Source: Deltaproteobacteria bacterium (GTDB lineage Bacteria; Desulfobacterota; Binatia; HRBIN30; JACQVA1). Taken from it: a DNA stretch of 64,000 nucleotides. The translations under genes were made by a program, and so were the position numbers. The notes under the pieces are model-generated. The model worked only from the letters and a program-made list of their open reading frames with translations, did not search any database and was not told the origin of the DNA. Of this stretch, positions 49,827-57,926 are shown in pieces. How positions within the stretch are numbered: position 1 is the first letter of the stretch; every line of letters begins with the position of its first letter. The DNA lies in the NCBI GenBank assembly GCA_016178705.1, contig JACOST010000028.1, positions 704,951-768,950 of the forward strand. The letters are read 5' to 3'.

Positions 49827-50033
49827 GTGAAGGATCATTTCCGACGAGAGGCATATTGGATGGCGGTGCTCCCTCTGGCGCTGATCACCCTCGCGTTCTT
49901 CGTCGCGCTCCTGGCGCCCAGGCTCCTGCGCCAGGTTGCCATCGATCGTTGCCTCGATCGGGGCGGCAGGTTCGACTATACATCGAGCAAGTGCGAATCG
50001 ACGGCTCCCACGGCCGCTCCGTCTGCGGATTGA
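49827..50033 (+). CDS. Small single-span membrane protein
   Basis: About 68 residues if GTG 49827 is used (start uncertain; ATG 49860 is an alternative). A transmembrane helix, MAVLPLALITLAFFVALLAPRLL, is followed by RQVAIDRCLDRGGRFDYTSSKCES, a two-cysteine segment (CLDRGGRF....KC) of a type common in small hypothetical proteins of Gram-negative bacteria. Function unknown. It stands between the helicase and the enoyl-CoA hydratase gene. About 170 bases on either side hold nothing else I can assign. Confidence 0.55.
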   Translation: MKDHFRREAYWMAVLPLALITLAFFVALLAPRLLRQVAIDRCLDRGGRFDYTSSKCESTAPTAAPSAD

Positions 50034-50222
50034 TGAGAGGGCGTTCCACGACCTCTAACGCGCCGCCGGATCTGGCGGTGGGCGGGAGCCGGCATAGTTG
50101 TGCGAACTTCGCGTTTGCCTGCGGCAGCTCGACTCCATAGTGCAACTCTCCGACGATTCACAAGCCTCGTTCCGTCGGCTCGCGCTGGCGTGGTATGGTG
50201 CGCCCGATTCAGGAGGCTGACT

Positions 50223-50999
50223 GTGGCGTACCAACATCTCATCGCGGATTGTAGCGGCCCGATCGCGACCATCACGCTGAACCGGCCGGAGCGGCGCAAC
50301 GCGCTGTCGCTGGCACTGATGACCGAACTGATCGATTGCCTCACCGCCATCGGCGGCGCGCGGGACACACGCGCGGTGATTCTTGCCGGCAACGGTCCGG
50401 CGTTCTGCGCTGGACACGATCTGAGCGAGATGATCGATCGTGACATCAATGCCTATCGCCAGCTCTTCGACGTGTGTGCGCAGCTGATGCACACCGTGCA
50501 GGCGATCCCGCAGCCGGTGATCGCGCGCGTGCACGGCATCGCGACCGCGGCGGGCTGCCAATTGGTTGCGACCTGCGACCTCGCGATTTCCGCCGACACG
50601 GCGCGCTTCGCGACGCCGGGGGTGAAAATCGGGCTCTTCTGCACCACGCCGATGGTGGCCTTGTCGCGCGCCGTCGGCCGCAAGCGCGCGATGGAGATGC
50701 TGCTCACCGGCGAGATGATCGATGCGCCGACGGCAGCCGAGTGGGGGCTGATCAATCGCGTCGTGCCGGCCGCCACGCTCGACAGCGAAACGCGCGCCTT
50801 GGCCGAGAAGGTCGCCGGCGCTAGTTCGCTGACCGTGGCGATCGGCAAGCAAGCGTTCTACGCCCAGATCGACCTCGATCAGCCGAAAGCCTACGCCTAC
50901 GCGAAAGAGGTCATGAGCATGAACGCTCTGGCCGCCGACGCGCAGGAAGGCATGAGCGCGTTCGTCGAGAAGCGCACGCCGTGCTGGGTGGGACGGTAG
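50223..50999 (+). CDS. Enoyl-CoA hydratase family protein, ECHDC3-like
   Basis: A 258-residue crotonase-fold protein. GTG 50223 is the start: AGGAGG lies just upstream (50212-50217) and the family N-terminus follows directly. ITLNRPERRNALSLALM, PAFCAGHDLSEMID, VIARVHGIATAAGCQLVATCDLAISA and FATPGVKIGLFCTTPMVALSRAVGRKRAMEMLLTGEMIDA match the ECHDC3 group closely. In this group the usual catalytic glutamates are missing from the ATPGVKIGLFC region, so true hydratase activity is uncertain. It is followed by an MFS permease, which may be co-transcribed. Confidence 0.9.
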   Translation: MAYQHLIADCSGPIATITLNRPERRNALSLALMTELIDCLTAIGGARDTRAVILAGNGPAFCAGHDLSEMIDRDINAYRQLFDVCAQLMHTVQAIPQPVIARVHGIATAAGCQLVATCDLAISADTARFATPGVKIGLFCTTPMVALSRAVGRKRAMEMLLTGEMIDAPTAAEWGLINRVVPAATLDSETRALAEKVAGASSLTVAIGKQAFYAQIDLDQPKAYAYAKEVMSMNALAADAQEGMSAFVEKRTPCWVGR

Positions 51000-51008
51000 G
51001 TTCGATTG

Positions 51009-51082
51009 CGGAATGTGGATTGGGGAGTGCGGAATAGCGAATGCGGAATGTGGGCATCGTGAGCGCTCGTAGCCACATTCCG
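51009..51082. repeat. Short repeat GCGGAATGTGG with inverted copy at an MFS gene start
   Basis: GCGGAATGTGG occurs at about 51008-51018 and again at 51043-51053. Its complement CCACATTCCG is at 51073-51082. Further GCGGAATA and GCGAATGC variants lie between. The inverted copy overlaps the predicted N-terminal codons of the MFS permease, so the first residues may be coded by a repeat. Start candidates are ATG 51041, GTG 51059 and ATG 51101. Confidence 0.6.
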
Positions 51083-52354
51083 ACGCCCGAAGCCACCGAG
51101 ATGACGCCATACCTGTGGGCGTTGCTCGGCATGCTGGTGTCGGCGACCGTCTTTGACGCCTTCAACATTTCGATTCTCTCCACCGTCGCCCCGATCATTC
51201 AGGAGACCAATGGGCTGAGCAACACGCAGTGGGGACTGGTCAACATGGTGATCCGCGTCGGGGCGGTGTCATCGTTCTTCGTCCTCTCGCTCGCGGACCG
51301 CTACGGCCGCCGCCCGATGATCACGATCAGCGTGCTGGGCTACGCGGTGTTCACCGGCCTCACCGGGTTTTCGCGCTCGATTGAAGTGTTCACCTTCTAC
51401 CAGTTCTGTGCGCGCATCTTTCTCGCGGCGGAATTTGCGCTGGCGCTGATCATCATCGGCGAAGAGTACCCGACGCGCTGGCGCAGCGTCGGCATCTCGC
51501 TGCTGGCGGGCGTCGGCGCGCTCGGCACCATCGCCGCCTTTGTCACCGCGCGCTACGTGCTGGCGAGTTACGACTGGCGCACGATGTATTGGATCGGCCT
51601 GGCGCCGATCGCGTTGGTGCTGCTGGTGCGCTTGGGCATGCGCGAGACGCGGCGGTTCGCGCACGTGCAGCAGCGCGACGGGGCGATGTCGTTCCGCCAA
51701 CACCTCGCCAATATGCGCGTGCCGTTTCAACCGCGCTATCGCTTTCGCTCGCTCTTGGTCACGCTGATCTGGAACTGCAACCACTTCGTCACCGCGCCGG
51801 CGGTGACGTTCTGGACCATCCACGCCGCGCGCGATTTGCACTACACGCCGCAGCAGTACTCCGTCGTGGTGGCGGCTGGCTATCTGTTCGGCTTCCTGAC
51901 CGGAGCGCCGACGGCAGGGCTGCTGATGAATCGCTTTGGTCGCAAGCGCACCTGCGCCTTCTACTACATCGGCGCGGCGGTGGTGATCTTTGGTCTGTTC
52001 GCGTCGACCAGCACCTCGTTAGCGATACAGACCGCGCTGATGTCGGTGAACATATTCTTCTTCCTCGGCGCCGGCGCGTCGACCAACACCTTCGCCACGG
52101 AACTGTTCCCGACCGAGATCCGCGCCACCGGTTACAGTTGGACCACCAATCTGTTCGGCCGCTTCTCGGAGATCCTCACGCCATTCGCCATCGGCATTTT
52201 GGCTGATCGCATCGGCATCCCGTACGCCGTGGGTATCATGGCGATCGGGCCGATCGTCGGCGGACTGATCATCCTGCGCTACGCGCCCGAAACCAACAAC
52301 AAGACGCTGGAGGAAATCAGCGCCGAGTTGGACGGCGCGGCGACGGCCGCTTGA
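51041..52354 (+). CDS. Major facilitator superfamily permease
   Basis: A 437-residue transporter with twelve predicted hydrophobic spans in two halves. The loop 2-3 motif appears as LADRYGRRPMITISV (near 80), and the second-half equivalent is LLMNRFGRKRTCAFYY. The membrane part opens YLWALLGMLVSATVFDAFNISILSTVAPIIQ, typical of the metabolite:H+ symporter group with an Asp in helix 1. The first 20 residues are doubtful, because the best start could be ATG 51101 and the region is made of a repeat. The substrate is unknown, probably an organic anion. The 3' end overlaps the convergent flavin reductase gene by 38 bases. Confidence 0.9.
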   Translation: MRNVGIVSARSHIPTPEATEMTPYLWALLGMLVSATVFDAFNISILSTVAPIIQETNGLSNTQWGLVNMVIRVGAVSSFFVLSLADRYGRRPMITISVLGYAVFTGLTGFSRSIEVFTFYQFCARIFLAAEFALALIIIGEEYPTRWRSVGISLLAGVGALGTIAAFVTARYVLASYDWRTMYWIGLAPIALVLLVRLGMRETRRFAHVQQRDGAMSFRQHLANMRVPFQPRYRFRSLLVTLIWNCNHFVTAPAVTFWTIHAARDLHYTPQQYSVVVAAGYLFGFLTGAPTAGLLMNRFGRKRTCAFYYIGAAVVIFGLFASTSTSLAIQTALMSVNIFFFLGAGASTNTFATELFPTEIRATGYSWTTNLFGRFSEILTPFAIGILADRIGIPYAVGIMAIGPIVGGLIILRYAPETNNKTLEEISAELDGAATAA

Positions 52355-52835
52355 TGACTTTGCCGACGTAGACGTAGTCGAGATCGAGGGACGTCAGCGG
52401 GGCGTCGTCACGACGTAGCGTAACGCGCTCGATGTGGGCCACGAACAACGAGTGATCGCCGGCGGCGTATTGCGCGACGACCCGGCATTCGAACGTGGCG
52501 GTGGCGGCCGCAAGCAGCGGCAACCCCTTCTCACTGAGCGTGTGCGCGATGTCATCCAGGTTGTCAGGCCGCTGCGCGGCGGCGGAGTAGAAGTAATCTT
52601 CCAACTCGCGCCCGCGTTCGCCGACGACGTTGAGTGCGAACGCTCCCGTGCGTTCGATCAGACCGTGTGTGGCGTGCCGCTGATCCACCGCCGCCATCAG
52701 CAGCGGTGGGTCGCCCGACACTTGGGTCACCCACGACGCCGACATCCCGTGGCGTTGTCCGGCGGCGTCCGCAACGGTCAACACATAGATGCCGGTGGTG
52801 AGGAGAGCCAGGGCGTCAGCGAGGTCTGAGTCCAT
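52317..52835 (-). CDS. Flavin reductase family protein
   Basis: A 172-residue protein from ATG 52835. DALALLTTGIYVLTVADAAGQRHGMSASWVTQVSGDPPLLMAAV is the FMN-binding split-barrel of the HpaC/DIM6 family. FALNVVGERGRELEDYF and ATFECRVVAQYAAGDHSLFVAHIERV follow. Such enzymes reduce free FMN or FAD with NAD(P)H and supply flavin-dependent monooxygenases. It could serve the LLM oxidoreductase at 31018, although it is not adjacent. Its 3' end overlaps the MFS gene on the other strand. Confidence 0.9.
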   Translation of the reverse strand: MDSDLADALALLTTGIYVLTVADAAGQRHGMSASWVTQVSGDPPLLMAAVDQRHATHGLIERTGAFALNVVGERGRELEDYFYSAAAQRPDNLDDIAHTLSEKGLPLLAAATATFECRVVAQYAAGDHSLFVAHIERVTLRRDDAPLTSLDLDYVYVGKVIKRPSPRRPTRR

Positions 52836-52915
52836 GGTAACCGGATCGCGGGGCGCGACGATAGCGCTCGGCGTCGGTCCGCAGCAAGGTGAAGTACAAG
52901 AATTGTTAGGAGGGC

Positions 52916-52946
52916 GGACAGGGCCGGAGTTGCCCGGACCCTGTCC
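52916..52946 (-). terminator. GC-rich hairpin downstream of the 57-residue gene
   Basis: GGACAGGG-CCGG at the left pairs with CCGG-A-CCCTGTCC at the right: 8+4 base pairs with one bulge and a 6-base loop. On the minus strand it lies 26 bases after the stop of the small gene at 52972. No run of T follows, so it is a hairpin of terminator shape rather than a canonical terminator. Confidence 0.35.
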
Positions 52947-52971
52947 ATTCGGCGGGAGCTTGCAACCGCGG

Positions 52972-53145
52972 TTACGCGGCGAGGGCGTCGGCGATGTGCT
53001 TGTCGGCGAAGTTGCCGGTGAGCACAACGCGCTGCGTCTTCAGCATATGGGCGATGATCGCGACGACTTCCTCGTCTGTACCCGCGCAATCTTGAACCGT
53101 TTGCACCAGCTCCAGCATCGTGGAGCGACGTGTCTGTTTCTTCAT
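52972..53145 (-). CDS. Small protein of 57 residues, unknown function
   Basis: ATG 53145 is preceded by GAGGAGATCCGTC, an excellent ribosome-binding site. The product starts MKKQTRRSTMLELVQTVQDC, continues with EEVVAIIAHMLKTQRVVLTG and ends NFADKHIADALAA. It looks like a compact helical protein: a basic start, then two amphipathic helices. The codon pattern is like that of real genes here (G/C in third positions). The neighbouring flavin reductase is on the same strand 137 bases further on, so they may share a transcript. Function unknown. It is short enough to be missed by usual length cut-offs. Confidence 0.7.
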   Translation of the reverse strand: MKKQTRRSTMLELVQTVQDCAGTDEEVVAIIAHMLKTQRVVLTGNFADKHIADALAA

Positions 53146-53190
53146 GACGGATCTCCTCGGTACTCCTTCGATGCCGCGGCTGGACGTACG

Positions 53191-53313
53191 TTACGCGAAC
53201 TCCACCGCCGTGCGGAACGGCAGCGGGACCTTGCAACAGATCATACCGATGATCCGGCCGTTCCGTCTCACCGAGTACGCTCGCCAGCTGGGTAACCATG
53301 TCAGCTTGATCAT
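53191..53313 (-). CDS. Candidate 40-residue protein upstream of the 57-residue gene
   Basis: On the minus strand ATG 53313 opens MIKLTWLPSWRAYSVRRNGR and continues IIGMICCKVPLPFRTAVEFA before TAA at 53191-53193. A purine-rich AGAAGAGAGCGAG lies just upstream. It ends 45 bases before the start of the 57-residue gene, as if both were in one small operon. The sequence is compact and not low-complexity, but nothing else supports it, so the chance that it is an accidental frame remains high. Confidence 0.35.
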   Translation of the reverse strand: MIKLTWLPSWRAYSVRRNGRIIGMICCKVPLPFRTAVEFA

Positions 53314-53799
53314 GTGCTCGCTCTCTTCTGCTCACGGTAATGAGCAGGTGCCGTGCCAGGCCCAGGAATGGCCCACACAAACAAACCCGCTCGACATCTT
53401 CAGACACGAGTGCCGCAATGCGCTGCGGACAGAGCGTTTCAACATGCGGTAGAAGTGTCGCTGCGGCGAGAAATAGCCGGCACATGGCGCGGCACCTGCC
53501 ACGCGGCCCCGTTGATACCGCGAAGAGATGCCTCCTGCCTTATCGGCGCCGATCATCCCCTGCATTCGGTATCCCAGATTCGACGATTTCAGCGCGCCGT
53601 TCGCTTGCGAGCGCGGTTGTGGGGACGAAAACGGATTGGCCGCGTCGCGCGGCGGCCGAAGTCGCCTCGATCACTGACGCTTCCTCGGGCAAGTTGCCAC
53701 CACCACGGTCACTCTGGTAGGGTCCGCCGTGCGTTCGCGAGGGCAACGGCTCTGGAGTCGAGCGTGGCTCGACTCGCCGATTTTGAAAGGAGACCTCTC
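53314..53799. other. 486-base region without an assigned gene
   Basis: Open frames exist on both strands but none has a convincing start, ribosome-binding site or protein-like sequence. The codon third-position bias seen in real genes here is weak. It must hold the promoter of the small minus-strand genes and that of the basic protein at 53800. Directly before the latter, GAGTCGAGC-GTG-GCTCGACTC at about 53755-53775 is a perfect 9-bp hairpin. Confidence 0.4.
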
Positions 53800-53979
53800 A
53801 TGGCAGGCGGAAAAACATTCAAGCGCGATCAGAAACGCCGCAAAGAGATGGCCCGCAAGCTGAAGCAAGAAGAGAAGCTGCGCAAAAAAACCGAGCGCCG
53901 CGAGAACAAGACGGGAAGCGAGGACGACGTCGAGAACATGGAGCCGTTGACCGCGCCGATCCACATCATCGATAGCTGA
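53800..53979 (+). CDS. Small basic protein of 59 residues
   Basis: ATG 53800 follows GAAAGGAGACCTCTC, a strong ribosome-binding site. The N-terminal two-thirds is highly basic and helical (GGKTFKRDQKRRKEMARKLKQEEKLRKK), the remainder acidic then hydrophobic (NMEPLTAPIHIIDS). A nucleic-acid-binding or ribosome-associated role would fit the charge pattern but is inference. A 9-bp hairpin lies just upstream and an 8-bp perfect hairpin lies 40 bases downstream. Confidence 0.75.
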   Translation: MAGGKTFKRDQKRRKEMARKLKQEEKLRKKTERRENKTGSEDDVENMEPLTAPIHIIDS

Positions 53980-54018
53980 TCATCTGCTACGGCGGAGTGT
54001 TGCGCCGCGTCATCGAGT

Positions 54019-54038
54019 GTCGACTGAGCCCAGTCGAC
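54019..54038. terminator. Perfect hairpin between convergent genes
   Basis: GTCGACTG (54019-54026), AGCC, CAGTCGAC (54031-54038): an 8-bp perfect stem with a 4-base loop in the 63-base gap between the basic-protein gene (+) and the DUF1329 gene (-). Both genes end here, so it could act as a two-way transcription stop. There is no T-run. Confidence 0.45.
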
Positions 54039-54042
54039 GGGC

Positions 54043-55338
54043 CTACTCACTCAATTTGGTGAGGTGCTCGGGGCTGAACCACTCATCCGCAAAATCCCGC
54101 ACGAACGTCTCGCGGGTGTAACGTCCGGTGGGCGTGCCGCGATTCTCCCGTTCGTTGATCCCGGTCATCAGGAACGCCGTCGGGGCGGCGAACTGGCCGT
54201 CCGGCGTGCGCCCCCAGCCGGTGCCGCAGAAATTGGTTTGGAACTGGTCGCCGCCTTTCGAGTACCCGATCTTATAGTACGCGTGGTAGAGTTCGCGGTC
54301 GATGTACAGGATGACCTTGCCGAGGTCGTAGTATGGATCGCGCGGCTTGCCCTCCACGATCCACACCGGCCGCCGCACGAACACGTTGCCGAGCGTCAGC
54401 CACGGCGCGCCGGTTGCGCCCGGCACTTCGTAGACCGCGCGGTTGTATGGCACCTCCATGACCCAACGCTGACCCTTCTCGCGCTTGAGCGGGCGCGCGT
54501 ACGGCGAGTCGGTGCCGAGCGGCCCGATCACTTCGCCGCTGCCCACCAGTTTCCACTCGAAGTATTCGACCTTGCCGTCGTAGCAATCGGCGTCGTCGCC
54601 GTAGACTTCGAAGCCGGGGATGCGTTCACCACGCGTCGATGTGCGCACGCGCCGCACGCGGCGGATCGACGGCAGGTACGCCCACACTTGGTCCCACGTC
54701 GTCCAGTCGTTGAACCGCCAGGTCAGCACGCCGACGCCGGCCACGTCTTTCGGTTCGGTGGCCGCCGCGAGTTGGCGCGACTCGGTGTTGTCGGGCAGCG
54801 TCTTCGGAGGCACGCTGGTTGTCCCGAGATAAAATTTGTACGAGAGAAAAATCTGCACCGAGCGCAACACCTGGCTGTCGGCGGTGACGTCGGCGAGTGA
54901 GAAGTAGTGGATCGCACCGTCGCCCTGCATCTGGCGCAACCGATAGTTGTGCAGGATCTTGGCCCCGGAGAGCGGATCGCCGGCGTCGATCGTTGGGAAC
55001 GGCAAGCCGTACAGCGCCGTCGGACGCGCCTCGCCGCCGGCCTCCTTCAGCCCGCCGGTGACCACGTCGATGGCATACTTACCGGCGTTGTTTTCACTCG
55101 CCTTCCAAAACCGATCGGTGTAGTTCGCCCGGAACTTCTTCGCATCGACCGGGACGACTTTGAAGTAATACTCGCCTGCCTTGAGCCGGTGGTAGATCGG
55201 CTCGGGCAACAACTCTTTGTACTGCTCGGCGTTGTCCTTAGTCAGCATCCAGGCGCCGGCCGGGTCCGCCGCCGCCGCCGCGGAGCGGATCAACGTGGCG
55301 ACCAACAGCGTCGCGATCATTCCACCGGCGGCGCGCAT
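54043..55338 (-). CDS. DUF1329 domain-containing exported protein 2
   Basis: A 431-residue protein; ATG 55338 gives a tidy signal peptide (AAGGMIATLLVATLIRSAAAAADP). DUF1329 body: LTKDNAEQYKELLPEPIYHRLKAGEYYFKVVPV, TALYGLPFPTIDAGDPLSGAKILHN, LTWRFNDWTTWDQVWAYLPSIRRVRRV and RPVWIVEGKPRDPYYDLGKVILYIDREL. It shares the YGLPFP-(T/I)ID and W-(A/F)-(Y/F)-(L/I)-P-(A/S)-(L/I)-RRVR segments with the protein at 25595 but is clearly a separate branch. It probably handles a hydrophobic compound in the periplasm or outer membrane. It is divergent from sppA, 63 bases apart. Confidence 0.9.
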   Translation of the reverse strand: MRAAGGMIATLLVATLIRSAAAAADPAGAWMLTKDNAEQYKELLPEPIYHRLKAGEYYFKVVPVDAKKFRANYTDRFWKASENNAGKYAIDVVTGGLKEAGGEARPTALYGLPFPTIDAGDPLSGAKILHNYRLRQMQGDGAIHYFSLADVTADSQVLRSVQIFLSYKFYLGTTSVPPKTLPDNTESRQLAAATEPKDVAGVGVLTWRFNDWTTWDQVWAYLPSIRRVRRVRTSTRGERIPGFEVYGDDADCYDGKVEYFEWKLVGSGEVIGPLGTDSPYARPLKREKGQRWVMEVPYNRAVYEVPGATGAPWLTLGNVFVRRPVWIVEGKPRDPYYDLGKVILYIDRELYHAYYKIGYSKGGDQFQTNFCGTGWGRTPDGQFAAPTAFLMTGINERENRGTPTGRYTRETFVRDFADEWFSPEHLTKLSE

Positions 55339-55401
55339 GCCTTGCCTGTCTGCTGACGACACGACTATAGTTTCCGCGCTCGCAAGCCAAGAGGAGATCT
55401 C

Positions 55402-56403
55402 ATGCGTGTTCGTCTGATCGCTCGTTTCATGCCGCTGGTCCCGGTGCTCCTGGTTGGGCTCAGTGGTTGCGTGTTTGTTTCCGCCAACCTCAATCCCTTC
55501 GGCGGGAACATCGAACCTCTTGCCGAGCGCAAGGTCGCCGGTGAGGGCAAGGACAAGGTGCTGCTGGTGGACATCACCCGCACGATCACCGCCGACGAGC
55601 AGCCGGGTTCGTTCGGATTCAAGCGTCAGGAGAGCACGGTGGCGCGGCTCGAATCAGAGCTCCAGCAAGCGGGGGAAGACGAACGCGTCAAGGCCATCGT
55701 GTTGCGCATCAACAGCCCCGGCGGCACGGTGACCGCCAGCGACGTGATCTACCATCGCTTGATGGCCTTCAAAGCCGAGCACCACGTGCCGGTGATCGCC
55801 CACTTCGGCGATATGGCAACCTCGGGCGCATACTACGTTGCGCTCGCGGCGGATGAAATCGTCGCCAGCCCGACGAGCGTGACCGGCAGCATCGGGGTAA
55901 TTCTGTTCGGGCTCAACGTCAAGGGTCTCATGAGCAAGCTCGGCGTGACGGATCAGACGATCAAGTCGGGCGTGCACAAAGACATCGGCTCGCCGCTGCG
56001 CAAGATGACCCCGGAGGAAGAGGAGATCATGCAACGCGTGCTCGACGATATGCGCAACCGCTTCGTCGGGCTCGTGCGCGAGCGGCGGCCGCAGTTCGAT
56101 GGCACTGCCTCGTACATTGATGGCCGCATCCTCACCGCGTCGCAGGCGCTCGACGGCAAGCTGGTCGATCGCATCGGCTACCTCGACGACGCGATTGCCA
56201 CGGCGCGGCGACGCGCGCAGCTCGATCAGGCGAGCGTCGTGATGTACCGCCGCCCGGGCGAATTCGCTGAGAGCATCTACTCGAAGCCGGTGGTCGGCAG
56301 CGGCGCGACGCAAGTGAATCTCAACCTGCTCAACATTGATCTGGGTGGGCTGCTGCCGGGCGGGCCGCGTTTCATGTATCTCTGGCAGCCGGATGCCGAG
56401 TAG
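55402..56403 (+). CDS. sppA: Signal peptide peptidase SppA-type serine protease, lipoprotein form
   Basis: A 333-residue protein of the S49 peptidase family; ATG 55402 follows AAGAGGAGATCTC. The N-terminal signal ends VLLVGLSGCVF, a lipobox, so the enzyme is probably membrane-attached by lipid. The catalytic Ser lies in FGDMATSGAYYVALAADEIVASPTSVTGSIGV and the general-base Lys is likely in IKSGVHKDIGSPLRKM. VLRINSPGGTVTASDVIYHRL is typical. It is the short, single-domain type. It degrades leftover signal peptides or membrane fragments. The next gene starts 3 bases after the stop. Confidence 0.9.
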   Translation: MRVRLIARFMPLVPVLLVGLSGCVFVSANLNPFGGNIEPLAERKVAGEGKDKVLLVDITRTITADEQPGSFGFKRQESTVARLESELQQAGEDERVKAIVLRINSPGGTVTASDVIYHRLMAFKAEHHVPVIAHFGDMATSGAYYVALAADEIVASPTSVTGSIGVILFGLNVKGLMSKLGVTDQTIKSGVHKDIGSPLRKMTPEEEEIMQRVLDDMRNRFVGLVRERRPQFDGTASYIDGRILTASQALDGKLVDRIGYLDDAIATARRRAQLDQASVVMYRRPGEFAESIYSKPVVGSGATQVNLNLLNIDLGGLLPGGPRFMYLWQPDAE

Positions 56404-56406
56404 CGG

Positions 56407-57918
56407 GTGAGTCGGGGCACGATCGCACTGCGGCCGGCGCGCACCACCCGCGTGCTCACTGCCGCGTGGCTGCTGTTGCTCGCCAGCAGCGCCTTCTACT
56501 TTCTCTCCACCAACGAAGCCGACAACGATCTGTGGGGCCACGTGTACTTCGGCCGCGCGATCGTGCAGGCCGGCGACGTGATCCGTCACGACCCCTACAC
56601 GTACACCGCGCCGAACGCGCCGTGGATGAATCACGAGTGGCTCAGCCAGGTCCTGCTCTACGCCGCCTATGCGCGCGCCGGCGGACCGGGGCTGTGGGTC
56701 TTGAAGTTCGCCGTGACGCTGGCGACAGCTGCGCTGCTCTTCGCGCGCGTGCGGGCGGTCGCCATCCGCAACGCCGCCTCTCCATGGGTGTGGGGGCCGG
56801 TCGGGCTGTTGGCACTCGCGGTGTTGTCACGCGGCGGTGCGATCCGTCCACAGATGTTCAGCTACCTTGGATTCGCCGCGGTGCTGGCATGGTGCGATCG
56901 TGAGCACGCCCGCGGTGGATGGTGGCTGCCGCTTGCGTTTGTGGTCTGGGTCAATCTCCACGGTGGCTTTGTGCTCGGTCTGGGCGTGTTGGCACTATAC
57001 GCAATCGTTGCGATCACGACGGGTCCGACATCGCAGCGTGGTCGAACGCTGGTGCTGTTGATGCTCAGCCTCGCGGCGACGTTGGTGAACCCGTACGGCT
57101 GGCGCTTGCTAACGTATATCGCCGGCGAGCTGACGGTCGAGCATCCCATCACCGAGTGGCAAGCGGCGGCGGTCGGTGATGTGTCGCAGCAGACGTTCTT
57201 CGCACTGCTCGCACTGTACATCGTCACGCTGCCGTTCGCCCGCTGGCGCGAACAGTCGTGGCAAACGGTGCTCGCGATCGCCACGGCCGCGATGGCGTTG
57301 CAGCACCAGCGCCACACTCCAGTGTTTGCGATTGCCGCAGCGGCGCCCACCGCGGCGCAGATGGCCGCGGCGGTGCGATGGTGGCCGTGGCGCCGGTTCG
57401 TGTTCAGTGCCGGCGCGCAGCGTCTGCTCGGTGGCGCGTTGATCGCGCTTGCGCTTGCTCAAGTGACGCTGCAGGGTCGGCGACTGGTGGCCGATCGCTT
57501 CGCGGTCGTGTTCGATCCCAACGACTATCCGGTCGATGCCGTCCGCGCGTTGGCTGCAGACACCGGCGACCTCAACCTCGCGGTGCCGCTCGATTGGGGC
57601 GAGTACGTGCTGTGGCACGTCGCGCCGCGTGTGAAGGTGTCGCTCGATGGTCGCTTCGCCACGCTGTTCCCGCCGGCGGTGGTGCGCGACAACTTCAACT
57701 TCTTCGCCGGTGAAGGCGAGTGGACGCGCTTGCTCACCGCCTATCCGACCGAGGCCGCGCTTGTGCCCCGCGCCGCGCCGTGCCTCATCCGCCAACAGCC
57801 CGGCTGGCAGCGGGTCTACGTGGATAGCATCGCCGAGATCTACGTGCGCTCGGACCGCGTTGCTTCGGTGCACTTGGGCGCCACACTGCCGCAACCGACG
57901 TCAGGAATCTTTCCGTAG
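56407..57918 (+). CDS. Multi-pass membrane protein, GT-C-like, unknown function
   Basis: A 503-residue protein starting at GTG 56407, 3 bases after the sppA stop. About ten hydrophobic spans with short loops. After the first span comes STNEADNDLWGHVYFGRAI and HDPYTYTAPNAPWMNHEWLSQ, where acidic residues in a periplasmic loop recall GT-C glycosyltransferases. The soluble C-terminal part has DLNLAVPLDWGEYVLWHVAPRVKVSLDGRFATLFPPAVV, which resembles tails of uncharacterised membrane proteins of this kind. It probably acts in envelope polysaccharide or glycolipid building, since a sugar-nucleotide transferase follows directly. Confidence 0.7.
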   Translation: MSRGTIALRPARTTRVLTAAWLLLLASSAFYFLSTNEADNDLWGHVYFGRAIVQAGDVIRHDPYTYTAPNAPWMNHEWLSQVLLYAAYARAGGPGLWVLKFAVTLATAALLFARVRAVAIRNAASPWVWGPVGLLALAVLSRGGAIRPQMFSYLGFAAVLAWCDREHARGGWWLPLAFVVWVNLHGGFVLGLGVLALYAIVAITTGPTSQRGRTLVLLMLSLAATLVNPYGWRLLTYIAGELTVEHPITEWQAAAVGDVSQQTFFALLALYIVTLPFARWREQSWQTVLAIATAAMALQHQRHTPVFAIAAAAPTAAQMAAAVRWWPWRRFVFSAGAQRLLGGALIALALAQVTLQGRRLVADRFAVVFDPNDYPVDAVRALAADTGDLNLAVPLDWGEYVLWHVAPRVKVSLDGRFATLFPPAVVRDNFNFFAGEGEWTRLLTAYPTEAALVPRAAPCLIRQQPGWQRVYVDSIAEIYVRSDRVASVHLGATLPQPTSGIFP

Positions 57919-57926
57919 GTTCTCTG

